Positions 1 through 6,904 of a DNA stretch of 7,763 bases are shown here, piece by piece (the stretch's first letter is position 1; each line of letters starts with the position of its first letter). The DNA comes from Bacteroidota bacterium (GTDB lineage: Bacteria > Bacteroidota > Ignavibacteria > SZUA-365), in the NCBI GenBank assembly GCA_018224415.1, contig JAGTUZ010000053.1, positions 1-7,763 on the forward strand. Reading direction: 5' to 3'. Under the pieces are notes generated by a model. It made no database searches. It saw only the letters and a list, made by a program, of their open reading frames with translations, and was not told the origin of the DNA. The translations under genes and the position numbers were made by a program.

Positions 1-1381
1 CATGCACGGGAGTCGCCGTGCTGTTGCCCCTGATGTAGTTCCCCACCATGATGCCGTCCCATCCGCGCATGTTGAAGCCCGGACGCTCGTAGGCGGCGTG
101 GGTGGTCTGGCAGTTGATGTTCGGAATGCCGCGATAGGACCAGTTGCAGTTGTCATCGCGGTATTCGTCCGGAGCGCCCCAGAGATGTCCGATTTCATGG
201 GCGATCACATTGCGCATCGGTGCCGCGAACGGATCGTGCTGTGCCTGCCAGTATCGCGTATCCATCGCGAAATACACGCCCTCGCGGTCGCCGTTATTCC
301 AGGAGATCACGGAGGCGTGCGGCCAGATCTGCTCCTCGCCGCTGGGCTTGTAGGCGATGAATCCGCAAATGGCGTCGTCGGCGTTGTAGGCGCTGCGTAC
401 GTTCTTGTTGTACCACCAGCACCACTCGGTGCCGGTGCCGATACCGCTCCATGAGGGCGGCCAGTTGAAAATGGTCGGAACCTTCAGGCGCAGCACGACG
501 ACGGGGATGAAGGAGTCCTCACCGACCGCCACCGGTTCGCCGTTGATCTGCGTGACACTGTTCGAGGGACCGTACAGCCGCCACCACGTCGAGATGGTCT
601 TGCCGTAGCGCGCCGCGAAGGTCACCCAGTAGTTCATTCCGACGATATAGAAATTGCGGTAGCGTGTGTAGACGGTGTTGTCCCAGTTCCAGCTTCCCGA
701 CCCCGTTTGGCTTTCAAGAAAAAAGCTCGAATGCACGACATACCCGTTGAGGCGCGTGCGGCGATTGACCTGGTCGCCTTCCCCGCCGACCGCCGGCATG
801 CCGCCGATGATCTCGTACGGTGCGTCCTCGCCGGTCTCGAGAATGCTCGTGCATTCCTGGCGATCGATGGTCGGCATCAGCGCCTCGATCTCCGCCTCGC
901 GTTCGGCGATGCGGCGACGGTCCTCGTCGGTGAGCGGACGCTTGATGAAGTCGAGAAACTCGACGATGGCTTCGTCGGCCTCGGTTTCCTCGGCATTGAT
1001 CTGGTCCATGCTGCGGTTGCGCGCGAATTCCGCCGTGCTGTAGGAGACCGAAAGCACGGAGAGATTGCCCACTGCCGTCTCCAGGCGGGTCGACGCGATG
1101 GCCTCACGTGCCGCGGGCGGCACCCAGGCCAGCATGCGGCGCGGCGATGTGATGAGGGAAACCAGTGCGCCGCGGCGTGTCAGCTCGTTGCGCATCTGAA
1201 TGGCCGACGCGACGTCGGTGCAGTTGAGTTCGATCACCGCAAGGTGTTCGTTGTGCGCGGCGAGCCCCTGCTCGCCGACGTCGGGCGGGACATAGCCCGG
1301 TTGCGGCACTTGCGCGAATGCTCCCGCTGCGAACAGCAGGAACGCGGTCAGTGCAAACAGAAATGGTATCCGTCGCATCAT
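1..1381 (-). CDS. Secreted zinc metallopeptidase, copy A (N-terminal 460 residues; 3' end outside window)
   Basis: The frame is open from the ATG at 1381 to the window edge, with no stop in 460 codons. A signal peptide is clear: MMRR, a hydrophobic core, and an AFA-Q cleavage site near residue 23. Residues about 24-130 form a small alpha/beta region that looks like a prodomain and includes ITSPRRMLAWVPPAAR at 77-92. A charged Glu/Arg-rich linker follows (about 130-185). The catalytic region carries HEIGHLWGAPDEY at 395-407: His395 and His399 should bind zinc, Glu396 is the catalytic base, and Asp405 is the probable third ligand. GIM at 443-445 could be the Met-turn. Cys321, Cys339, Cys412 and Cys424 may form disulfides, which fits export. 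The start is supported by AAAGGAG five bases upstream; a second in-frame ATG follows immediately at 1378. The whole segment is co-linear with copy B next door. The adhesive modules and sorting domain seen in B are presumably beyond the window. The exact peptidase family is not recognised. Confidence 0.9.
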   Translation of the reverse strand, partial: MMRRIPFLFALTAFLLFAAGAFAQVPQPGYVPPDVGEQGLAAHNEHLAVIELNCTDVASAIQMRNELTRRGALVSLITSPRRMLAWVPPAAREAIASTRLETAVGNLSVLSVSYSTAEFARNRSMDQINAEETEADEAIVEFLDFIKRPLTDEDRRRIAEREAEIEALMPTIDRQECTSILETGEDAPYEIIGGMPAVGGEGDQVNRRTRLNGYVVHSSFFLESQTGSGSWNWDNTVYTRYRNFYIVGMNYWVTFAARYGKTISTWWRLYGPSNSVTQINGEPVAVGEDSFIPVVVLRLKVPTIFNWPPSWSGIGTGTEWCWWYNKNVRSAYNADDAICGFIAYKPSGEEQIWPHASVISWNNGDREGVYFAMDTRYWQAQHDPFAAPMRNVIAHEIGHLWGAPDEYRDDNCNWSYRGIPNINCQTTHAAYERPGFNMRGWDGIMVGNYIRGNSTATPVH

Positions 1382-1386
1382 GACAG

Positions 1387-1393
1387 CTCCTTT
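1387..1393 (-). promoter_or_regulatory. Ribosome binding site of copy A
   Basis: On the minus strand AAAGGAG lies five bases before the ATG at 1381 and eight before the ATG at 1378. This is a strong Shine-Dalgarno match and favours 1381 as the start. A short in-frame-looking leader ORF ends with a TAA that overlaps this site (1392-1394), but it is not considered real. Confidence 0.7.
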
Positions 1394-1451
1394 ATTGATA
1401 TGAATAATGATGATCCTCGTCCACTGTAAAAGAGGAAGCCCACCGTGACCG

Positions 1452-1469
1452 GAACAGATGTTCGCGAAC
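1452..1469. promoter_or_regulatory. Overlapping palindromes in copy A leader (GAAC-N4-GTTC and GTTCGCGAAC)
   Basis: Two palindromes share an arm: GAACAGATGTTC at 1452-1463 and the perfect 10-bp GTTCGCGAAC at 1460-1469. The first matches the core GAAC-N4-GTTC of the LexA (SOS) box known from Gram-positive bacteria, but lacks its outer C and C bases. The site sits about 100 bases downstream of the predicted transcription start and 70 bases upstream of the start codon, so a bound protein would act as a roadblock. A protein-binding role is inference from symmetry only. Confidence 0.3.
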
Positions 1470-1571
1470 GGTTTGCATAGGATAAAGGTGCGGGTTCACA
1501 TAACTGCCGCGCGGTACACTGCAACGGCCGATGAATGTGCTCGGTAGCTCTTTCGTGGTTTCAACGGTTTC

Positions 1572-1600
1572 ATAATACAACTCTGGATATTGCTTGTCAA
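1572..1600 (-). promoter_or_regulatory. Sigma70-like promoter of copy A
   Basis: On the minus strand TTGACA (1600-1595) is followed after exactly 17 bases by TATTAT (1577-1572), close to the ideal housekeeping promoter. Transcription should start near 1565, giving a leader of about 185 bases. The -35 hexamer lies only 38 bases past copy B's stop codon, so copy A has its own promoter and may also receive read-through from B. The same strand also has TATACTTG (1605-1598), one base from the Bacteroidota TAnnTTTG -7 element, so a start farther upstream cannot be excluded. Confidence 0.6.
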
Positions 1601-1616
1601 GTATATCCGGATTAAA
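1582..1616 (-). repeat. Promoter block shared with copy B (copy at 6790-6824)
   Basis: This 35-bp stretch aligns without gaps to 6790-6824 with 26 of 35 bases identical by hand count. The last 20 positions, from TCAAGTATATCC onward, match at 18 of 20. It contains the predicted -35 hexamer. Here it also holds an inverted repeat, TCTGGATAT (1582-1590) and ATATCCGGA (1603-1611), one mismatch in nine, flanking the -35. The surrounding intergenic DNA of the two genes is not obviously alike, so the block is either preserved by function or the best-kept relic of the duplication. Confidence 0.6.
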
Positions 1617-1637
1617 AACATCGCGGAGGTGTTCCGG

Positions 1638-4600
1638 CTAGCGTACGATGGTCATTGTCCGTGCGAGAGACCTTCCGGCGCTTTCGAGTCTGATCGTATA
1701 GATACCCGCAGGCAGGGTGTTGCCCACATCGTCGCGACCATCCCATGTCGCAAGTCTGCTTCCCGACGGTTGCGTGCCTTCGGCCAGCGTTCGCAGGCGG
1801 CGACCGAGCATGTCATACACCGCGAGGCGGATCACGGATTCCCGATCAATGGTGTACGGAATGATCGTGCGTGCGTCGATGCGTACGGGATTCGGGTAAT
1901 TGCCGCCGAGCGCAAGCGTCCGGACGGTGGGAACGGCAGAAACATGCATGGAGAGCGCGGTGTTTGCATCCACTTCCAGACCATCGCCACGCTCGCCGTC
2001 GAAGACATGCAGGAGGCGTTCTTCCTCGTCACGGACTTCGACCCGGACTCCGGCGGAAACACCGGGCATGGTGATGGTCAGGCGTCCCTGACCGCGCAGC
2101 CACACACGATTGTGCCCGGGGAAAAGGAAAGCCGATCCATCGTCGGTGCGCACGTCCAGCAGTCCGGCGGGCGGCGTTGCGGGGAGAGCAAGACGTGCCC
2201 GCTCGTCCGGATCCGCCCCACTACCTGCGACAGAGAGTGAGCGCGCATCGCCCTCCTCGTTGACGATGCGCATCGCGGCGACGAGATCCAGCGCGTTGAC
2301 GGCCTTCCTGTAGGTGGTTTCTTCTCCCCTACCGCCGCTCGCGGAATTGATGGACATGCCCAGTCTTGTTCCCGGTTCGACACGCACCCAGTAGCCCTTG
2401 CCGGGAAGGATACTTGACGGTTCGAAATACCCGACAGAGGCATCCCACCCGAACAGGGCCTTGAGTCCACCGGTGGGTGTCTGACTGATCGCCGAGACGG
2501 CAACCGGCCTGGCCATCGACCCGATCATGTTCCATCCATACCCGCCAGGCTCACCGAGTCCGTTGAGATCGCGCCATTCGTACGACGGCGTCGCCAGCCC
2601 GACAAGCGTGATGTCCGAGGCCGTCGATTTCATCCAGTATCCGCGACCGAATTCCAGTTCGCCTGCGAACACGTACCTTCCCTCGCCAGTGTTGAAACCA
2701 TATAGCTGGTCCGCCGGCCCCAGCAGCTGAGCCGTGCGTGACTCCTTGAGCAGCAGCGGTGTGGAGACCATCTGCCAGTCGCCGTCGCCATCGAGGACGA
2801 ATCGTTCTGCTTCGCCGCTCCCATCGGGCAACGGCGGCGGTATCCGGACAATGGATGTATCCCGCCGCTGCTCTCGATCGTCGGGCTCGCTGATGATCAC
2901 GATTTCCCTTTCCCTCAATGTCGGAGGCGTTCCTTCCCGTCCGCAGAGCCGGACATGCAGCACGGAATCCATCTGCGTGAATTCGAGCAGCCGCATCGGC
3001 GTGACCGTACCGGACTCCTCCTTCTCGCCGAAACGCAGGGAGTAAGGATTCGCATACGGACGCAGTTCGCGGCTGCTTCGATCGCGCAATTGCAGGGAGA
3101 CGGTGACGCAAGGCCAGGCCGTCCTGGCCACGGAGACGACCGACACTTCCAGCTCGTTTTCCTTTGTCGGCACCGGGCAGATGCGCTCCTTCACTTCGAC
3201 GCTGAAGACATACGTGCCTTCGTCAGCGAACTCCACTTCGGACACGGCACGCAAATCGATCGTGCCCGGCCGTCCCTGAATCTTCAGAATGTAATCGACC
3301 GCCGGCGATGCCGCGGGCAGGTCCCACGTCATGCGCACCGGAGCGGCGCCGCCGGTCTGGACTCGACCCTGAAACGTGTGTCCGTTCTTGATCGCGCGCA
3401 GATCGGTCGTGCTTCCCTGCGACCCCGTGATGTTGATCCAGCGAATGTCCGGTGCCGAAGGCGGCGGGATAGGCGGTAGATCGGTCTGCCCCGCCTCAAG
3501 CCCATCGGCTGCTCCTGTGGCCATCCCGTACTCGAGCACGACCTCGCCCTGCCGCGCGTTGCGGAGATTCAGCGCGTGATTCCAGGCGCTCATGGGTTCC
3601 GGAACGCAGGGCGACGGCGCATAGAGAGCGATCAGGCGCTTGCTTGTCCACAACGGAACGGAGATGGGATTGTCCGTGCCGGTTGTGTCACCACTCCAGC
3701 CGATGAATGACCAACCTGCGGGAGGCTTCGCTTGTGCAAGCGCGACCTCGCCCACCGGACGGGTCACACGCGATTCGATCACGCCTTCGGGACCTTCCGG
3801 ATGGATGACAACCAGCTCGGCCATGGAAGCGTGTATGGGCTGGATCATGGGATAGAGTTCGTAGACTCCGACAGGCGTCGTCGGACCGAGATTCAGCACA
3901 GCCGGATTGCTCTGCAGGTTTCCGAACGTGCCGCCAAAGCCCAGGAAGTTGTATCCCGGCGGGGTTTGATAGTACATGTTGAACGTGGCAAGCAGGACAG
4001 GATCGACGCCGTTGCGAAAGAGATCATACGCCGGATGCGGACGCATCACGATTTCGCCTGGGATGGGTCCGCGAATCCGCAGCGTGACACACTGCTCACA
4101 GAGGATTTCATTCAATACCCGTGTCCGTTCGACAACCATCTCATATTCGCCGAAGCCGAAATGTCCGCCTGTCTTGTCCACGTAGTCACGCGAGAAGGAC
4201 TCGCTGATTTCCGCATCCACCATGACGACATACTCCCCGTTGCGCGTCAGATGCAGGACAAGACTGTCGCCGACGATGGTAGGCATGATGTCGATGATGG
4301 AACCACTGGGCCGCGCGCGCAGCCGGGGTTTGAAATTCGATTCTTCCTTCACTCGAAGAGTGAACGTGTGGCGTGCCCCGAAACCGAATTCGTCCACGCC
4401 ACTGACCACGATGCGGTAGAAATCCGCGGCCGGAACGTAATACTCGCCTGTACCGGTTTTTGGTGTGATCGGAATCGCGGCATCGATGGTATAGGACTCC
4501 ATTCCCGGGCTGGAAGGTGGAAGAAGTTTCGGAGATGTGACCCAGCTGGGTCCGTTCCCATCGTAGCAGTACTTCGCGCTCGAAGGTATTGACGGGCGCA

Positions 4601-6686
4601 TCGTCACTTCCGCGACCCTCGACGGTGTGCCACGGATTCCGTTGAACTCACCGACGATGCGAAACCGATACCGCTGCTGTGCCCTGATGGGTACAGTTCT
4701 CGTCGCGCTCCCCAACTCAGGAATCGCGTGAATATGCACCCCGGTCCATCGACCGATGGGCACGTCGTACGGTGCGATGGTGTAATGCAGTTCGTTTAGT
4801 TCTCTCCAGTTCCCACTGTACATTTCGTACTCGATGATCGTCCGCGCGTCCGACATGTCATAGTGGTTGAGCCATTTCAGCGCAATGGCTTCGGATGGCC
4901 TCTGGCTTGCATCGGCTGGCGCGAGATGCGCCTCGAGTGTCACATTCGTTGTAAAAATGTCTGGCGGGTTGGCCGTGTACACGGCGCGAACATCGGTGAT
5001 AGGATTCTCCAGCGTTGACGAATAGGATTCCGGATTGAGCTCGAGTCCCTGCCTGGCGAGCGTCCTCGTCACACCATTTGCGTCCGTCACCTCCCAATAA
5101 TCGAAATAGCGCAATGAATCGGCGATGAAGACACGTGCCGGCGCCACGACGCGATGGCAAAAATCGAAGTCCATCGGGACGCCTATCGGCGTGGTGATCG
5201 TATCTCCGCCGGTCCTGTCACAGGAGACGAGAATCAACGGGATGCCATCCGGCGAGCTGTGGAACAAACGCACGGGCACCATTTCCGCCGCGGAAATGAC
5301 ACCGGTATGCACCGGCGTGGCGATGCTGTTGCCGCCGAGATAGTTGTTTCTCATGATACCCTCACCCCCCGTCATGTTGAAACCCGCCCTGCCAAAAGCG
5401 GGACGGACCGTCTGACAGTTGAGGTTGGCGACCCCGCGATACGTCCAGTTACAGTTGTCCGTCTTGTATTCGTCCGGCGCACCCCACAGATGACCGAGTT
5501 CATGTGCGATCACATTTCGCATTGGCTTCCCTTCCGGGTTGGAACCCGAGTACTGCGTATCCATCTGGAAAAACACGCCGTCTCTCTGTCCATTTTGCGT
5601 GATGATCAGCGCCCGGGGCCAGAGCCCGCCGGCACTGTCTTTCGACGGCTTGTACGCGATGAATCCGCAGATTGCATCATCCGCCCCGAAGTTCGTGCGC
5701 GTCCGCCGGTTGTACCATTCACACCAGCGTCGCGCTTCGGTAAGACTCTTGTCGTCGCTTGGTTTGTCGTTGCCCAATGGGAATGCTCCCAGTTGCAGAA
5801 TCACCAGGGGAACGAACGCATCGACACCGATTTTCACCGGTTCTCCGATCACTTGCGTTCTGTAGTCCGTCGGCGCATACACGAGCCACAGCGTGGTGAT
5901 GGTTTTCCCGTAACGCGCGGCAAAGGTCGTCCAGTAATTGATCGCCGAGATAGTGAGATCCCGGTAACGGAGGTAGACGTTGTGATCCCAATCCCATGCA
6001 CCTGTCGTGCCGAGACTCTCGACGAAAAACGTCGATTGCACCACCAGACCCTTGAGCGCCGTCGCATGATGGACGCGATCTTCGTCCAGACGGATGGCAG
6101 GCAGACCCGTGTACCCGAAATCGCCCTCATATGTCGGATCGACCCCTTCCTCGATAAGGCACGCGCGGCCTCCGTGTTCAGCGAGCATTCGTTCATGGCG
6201 CCGTTCCTCTTCCGCGACCAGTTCCGGATCCGGGGGAGTCAGGTTGCGGACGTGATCGAGATAGGCGACGATCGCCCTGTCCGCCTCCGTCTCCTCTTCA
6301 AGAATCGACAGCGGCGTGCGCTGCATCGCAAACTCGGCGCTGCTGTAGGAAATCGACCGCACGGAAATGCTTCCCACCGCGGTCTCCAACCGTGTGGAGG
6401 CGACCGCGGCACGGGCCGCGGGCGGCACCCATGCGAGCATGCGACGGGGAGACGTGATGATGGACACGAGCGCACCGTTCCTTGCAAGCGCGTCGCGCAA
6501 ATTGACCGCAGTCCCGATGTCCGGACAATTGCTTTCGATGACGGCAAGATGCTCGTTGTACGCCGCGAGGCCGTGGGCGGAGAGTTCAGGCGGCACATAG
6601 CCGATGCCCGGGACAGGCACCTGTCCGAAAAGCGGCATACTCACGAACAGAAGCAACAACAGTACGATATGGCGTCTCATCATCAT
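1638..6686 (-). CDS. Secreted multidomain zinc metallopeptidase with T9SS type A sorting domain, copy B
   Basis: A 1682-residue exported protease, complete. Residues 1-21 are a signal peptide (MMMRRH, a run of Leu, then LFG-Q). Residues about 22-130 are prodomain-like; a charged linker follows. The peptidase region (about 215-460) has HELGHLWGAPDEY at 395-407 (ligands His395, His399, probably Asp405; base Glu396) and a GIM Met-turn candidate ending at 445. Beta-rich modules follow: an InlB-B-repeat-like unit near 490-565, a fibronectin-III-like unit near 600-690, two more repeat-like units near 890-940 and 955-1025 (GWSFIGWSGD), and Ig-like stretches to about 1200. Two modules near 1300-1345 and 1385-1435 share WxMxxxP and GxGYW motifs. 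Residues 1593-1682 are the sorting domain (NYPNP, YDMLGR, WDGRD, GIYTIRL). It probably crosses the outer membrane by T9SS and is anchored or released after sorting-domain removal. Three ATGs are consecutive; GAGGA six bases before the third (6680) makes that the likely true start. Confidence 0.92.
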   Translation of the reverse strand: MMMRRHIVLLLLLFVSMPLFGQVPVPGIGYVPPELSAHGLAAYNEHLAVIESNCPDIGTAVNLRDALARNGALVSIITSPRRMLAWVPPAARAAVASTRLETAVGSISVRSISYSSAEFAMQRTPLSILEEETEADRAIVAYLDHVRNLTPPDPELVAEEERRHERMLAEHGGRACLIEEGVDPTYEGDFGYTGLPAIRLDEDRVHHATALKGLVVQSTFFVESLGTTGAWDWDHNVYLRYRDLTISAINYWTTFAARYGKTITTLWLVYAPTDYRTQVIGEPVKIGVDAFVPLVILQLGAFPLGNDKPSDDKSLTEARRWCEWYNRRTRTNFGADDAICGFIAYKPSKDSAGGLWPRALIITQNGQRDGVFFQMDTQYSGSNPEGKPMRNVIAHELGHLWGAPDEYKTDNCNWTYRGVANLNCQTVRPAFGRAGFNMTGGEGIMRNNYLGGNSIATPVHTGVISAAEMVPVRLFHSSPDGIPLILVSCDRTGGDTITTPIGVPMDFDFCHRVVAPARVFIADSLRYFDYWEVTDANGVTRTLARQGLELNPESYSSTLENPITDVRAVYTANPPDIFTTNVTLEAHLAPADASQRPSEAIALKWLNHYDMSDARTIIEYEMYSGNWRELNELHYTIAPYDVPIGRWTGVHIHAIPELGSATRTVPIRAQQRYRFRIVGEFNGIRGTPSRVAEVTMRPSIPSSAKYCYDGNGPSWVTSPKLLPPSSPGMESYTIDAAIPITPKTGTGEYYVPAADFYRIVVSGVDEFGFGARHTFTLRVKEESNFKPRLRARPSGSIIDIMPTIVGDSLVLHLTRNGEYVVMVDAEISESFSRDYVDKTGGHFGFGEYEMVVERTRVLNEILCEQCVTLRIRGPIPGEIVMRPHPAYDLFRNGVDPVLLATFNMYYQTPPGYNFLGFGGTFGNLQSNPAVLNLGPTTPVGVYELYPMIQPIHASMAELVVIHPEGPEGVIESRVTRPVGEVALAQAKPPAGWSFIGWSGDTTGTDNPISVPLWTSKRLIALYAPSPCVPEPMSAWNHALNLRNARQGEVVLEYGMATGAADGLEAGQTDLPPIPPPSAPDIRWINITGSQGSTTDLRAIKNGHTFQGRVQTGGAAPVRMTWDLPAASPAVDYILKIQGRPGTIDLRAVSEVEFADEGTYVFSVEVKERICPVPTKENELEVSVVSVARTAWPCVTVSLQLRDRSSRELRPYANPYSLRFGEKEESGTVTPMRLLEFTQMDSVLHVRLCGREGTPPTLREREIVIISEPDDREQRRDTSIVRIPPPLPDGSGEAERFVLDGDGDWQMVSTPLLLKESRTAQLLGPADQLYGFNTGEGRYVFAGELEFGRGYWMKSTASDITLVGLATPSYEWRDLNGLGEPGGYGWNMIGSMARPVAVSAISQTPTGGLKALFGWDASVGYFEPSSILPGKGYWVRVEPGTRLGMSINSASGGRGEETTYRKAVNALDLVAAMRIVNEEGDARSLSVAGSGADPDERARLALPATPPAGLLDVRTDDGSAFLFPGHNRVWLRGQGRLTITMPGVSAGVRVEVRDEEERLLHVFDGERGDGLEVDANTALSMHVSAVPTVRTLALGGNYPNPVRIDARTIIPYTIDRESVIRLAVYDMLGRRLRTLAEGTQPSGSRLATWDGRDDVGNTLPAGIYTIRLESAGRSLARTMTIVR

Positions 6687-6691
6687 TCCTC
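6687..6691 (-). promoter_or_regulatory. Ribosome binding site of copy B
   Basis: GAGGA on the minus strand directly abuts the first of three consecutive ATG codons. Usable spacing (six bases) is reached only at the third ATG, at 6680. The protein probably starts two residues later than the longest frame, which does not affect the signal peptide. Confidence 0.55.
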
Positions 6692-6715
6692 ATCCGTGGA
6701 GATGGTTGTATCCCT

Positions 6716-6740
6716 GCGATCGCATTGCACATGCGCTCGC
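6716..6740 (-). promoter_or_regulatory. Hairpin in the 5' leader of copy B
   Basis: On the minus strand GCGAGCGCAT and ATGCGATCGC flank a five-base loop GTGCA. The stem has nine pairs in ten with one internal mismatch. It lies between the predicted transcription start (about 6772) and the ribosome binding site, ending 25 bases before the latter. It lacks a following T-run, so it is not an intrinsic terminator. A role in mRNA stability or protein binding is possible but unproven. Confidence 0.45.
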
Positions 6741-6778
6741 CTGGAAGGTGTAATCATTATTGAAGCTGAACCAACGCA

Positions 6779-6808
6779 AGTATACCTATATCGGCTATTC
6801 ATTATCAA
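6779..6808 (-). promoter_or_regulatory. Sigma70-like promoter of copy B
   Basis: On the minus strand TTGATA (6808-6803) and TATACT (6784-6779) are 18 bases apart. The predicted start is near 6772 and the leader about 86 bases, roughly half that of copy A. The -35 hexamer aligns position for position with that of copy A. The octamer CAAGTATA (plus strand) occurs twice, at 6777-6784 and 6806-6813, so the -10 and -35 regions carry a direct repeat 29 bases apart. Confidence 0.55.
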
Positions 6809-6824
6809 GTATATCCAGGTTAAA
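6790..6824 (-). repeat. Promoter block shared with copy A (copy at 1582-1616)
   Basis: Partner of the block at 1582-1616; 26 of 35 positions identical without gaps, 18 of 20 in the part from TCAAGTATATCC onward. The inverted repeat seen around the -35 of copy A is much weaker here (five of nine positions), so the duplicated part is the -35 and its upstream flank rather than the symmetry. Confidence 0.6.
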
Positions 6825-6904
6825 TTCGCAATGATTTTCTATCTTTCTCCCAGGTCCGGCACACACACGCGTGCAGCGTGTGGAGAGCGGATCACACGCG
6901 AAGC

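Noticed and set aside
707..1429. Plus-strand open frame of 240 codons opposite copy A
   Set aside because: The minus strand here encodes a signal peptide and a region co-linear with copy B, which is far stronger evidence.
1392..1580. Short minus-strand leader ORF of 62 codons ending at the ribosome site of copy A
   Set aside because: Its only upstream start is a TTG that overlaps the predicted -10 hexamer, so it would not be transcribed; the internal ATG has no Shine-Dalgarno site.
1598..1605. TATACTTG as a Bacteroidota-type TAnnTTTG promoter element
   Set aside because: It differs by one base and no TTTG element is seen about 19 bases upstream; the sigma70-like hexamers with 17- and 18-base spacing fit better, though it is not fully excluded.
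1601..1637. Possible terminator just after the stop of copy B (CCGGA ... TCCGG, then T-rich stretch)
   Set aside because: The arms are only five bases with a loop of about 21, and the T-run lies inside the loop, so it does not have the form of an intrinsic terminator.
3732..4592. Plus-strand open frame of 286 codons inside copy B
   Set aside because: It is opposite the repeat and Ig-like modules of copy B, has no ribosome site of note and no recognisable domain.
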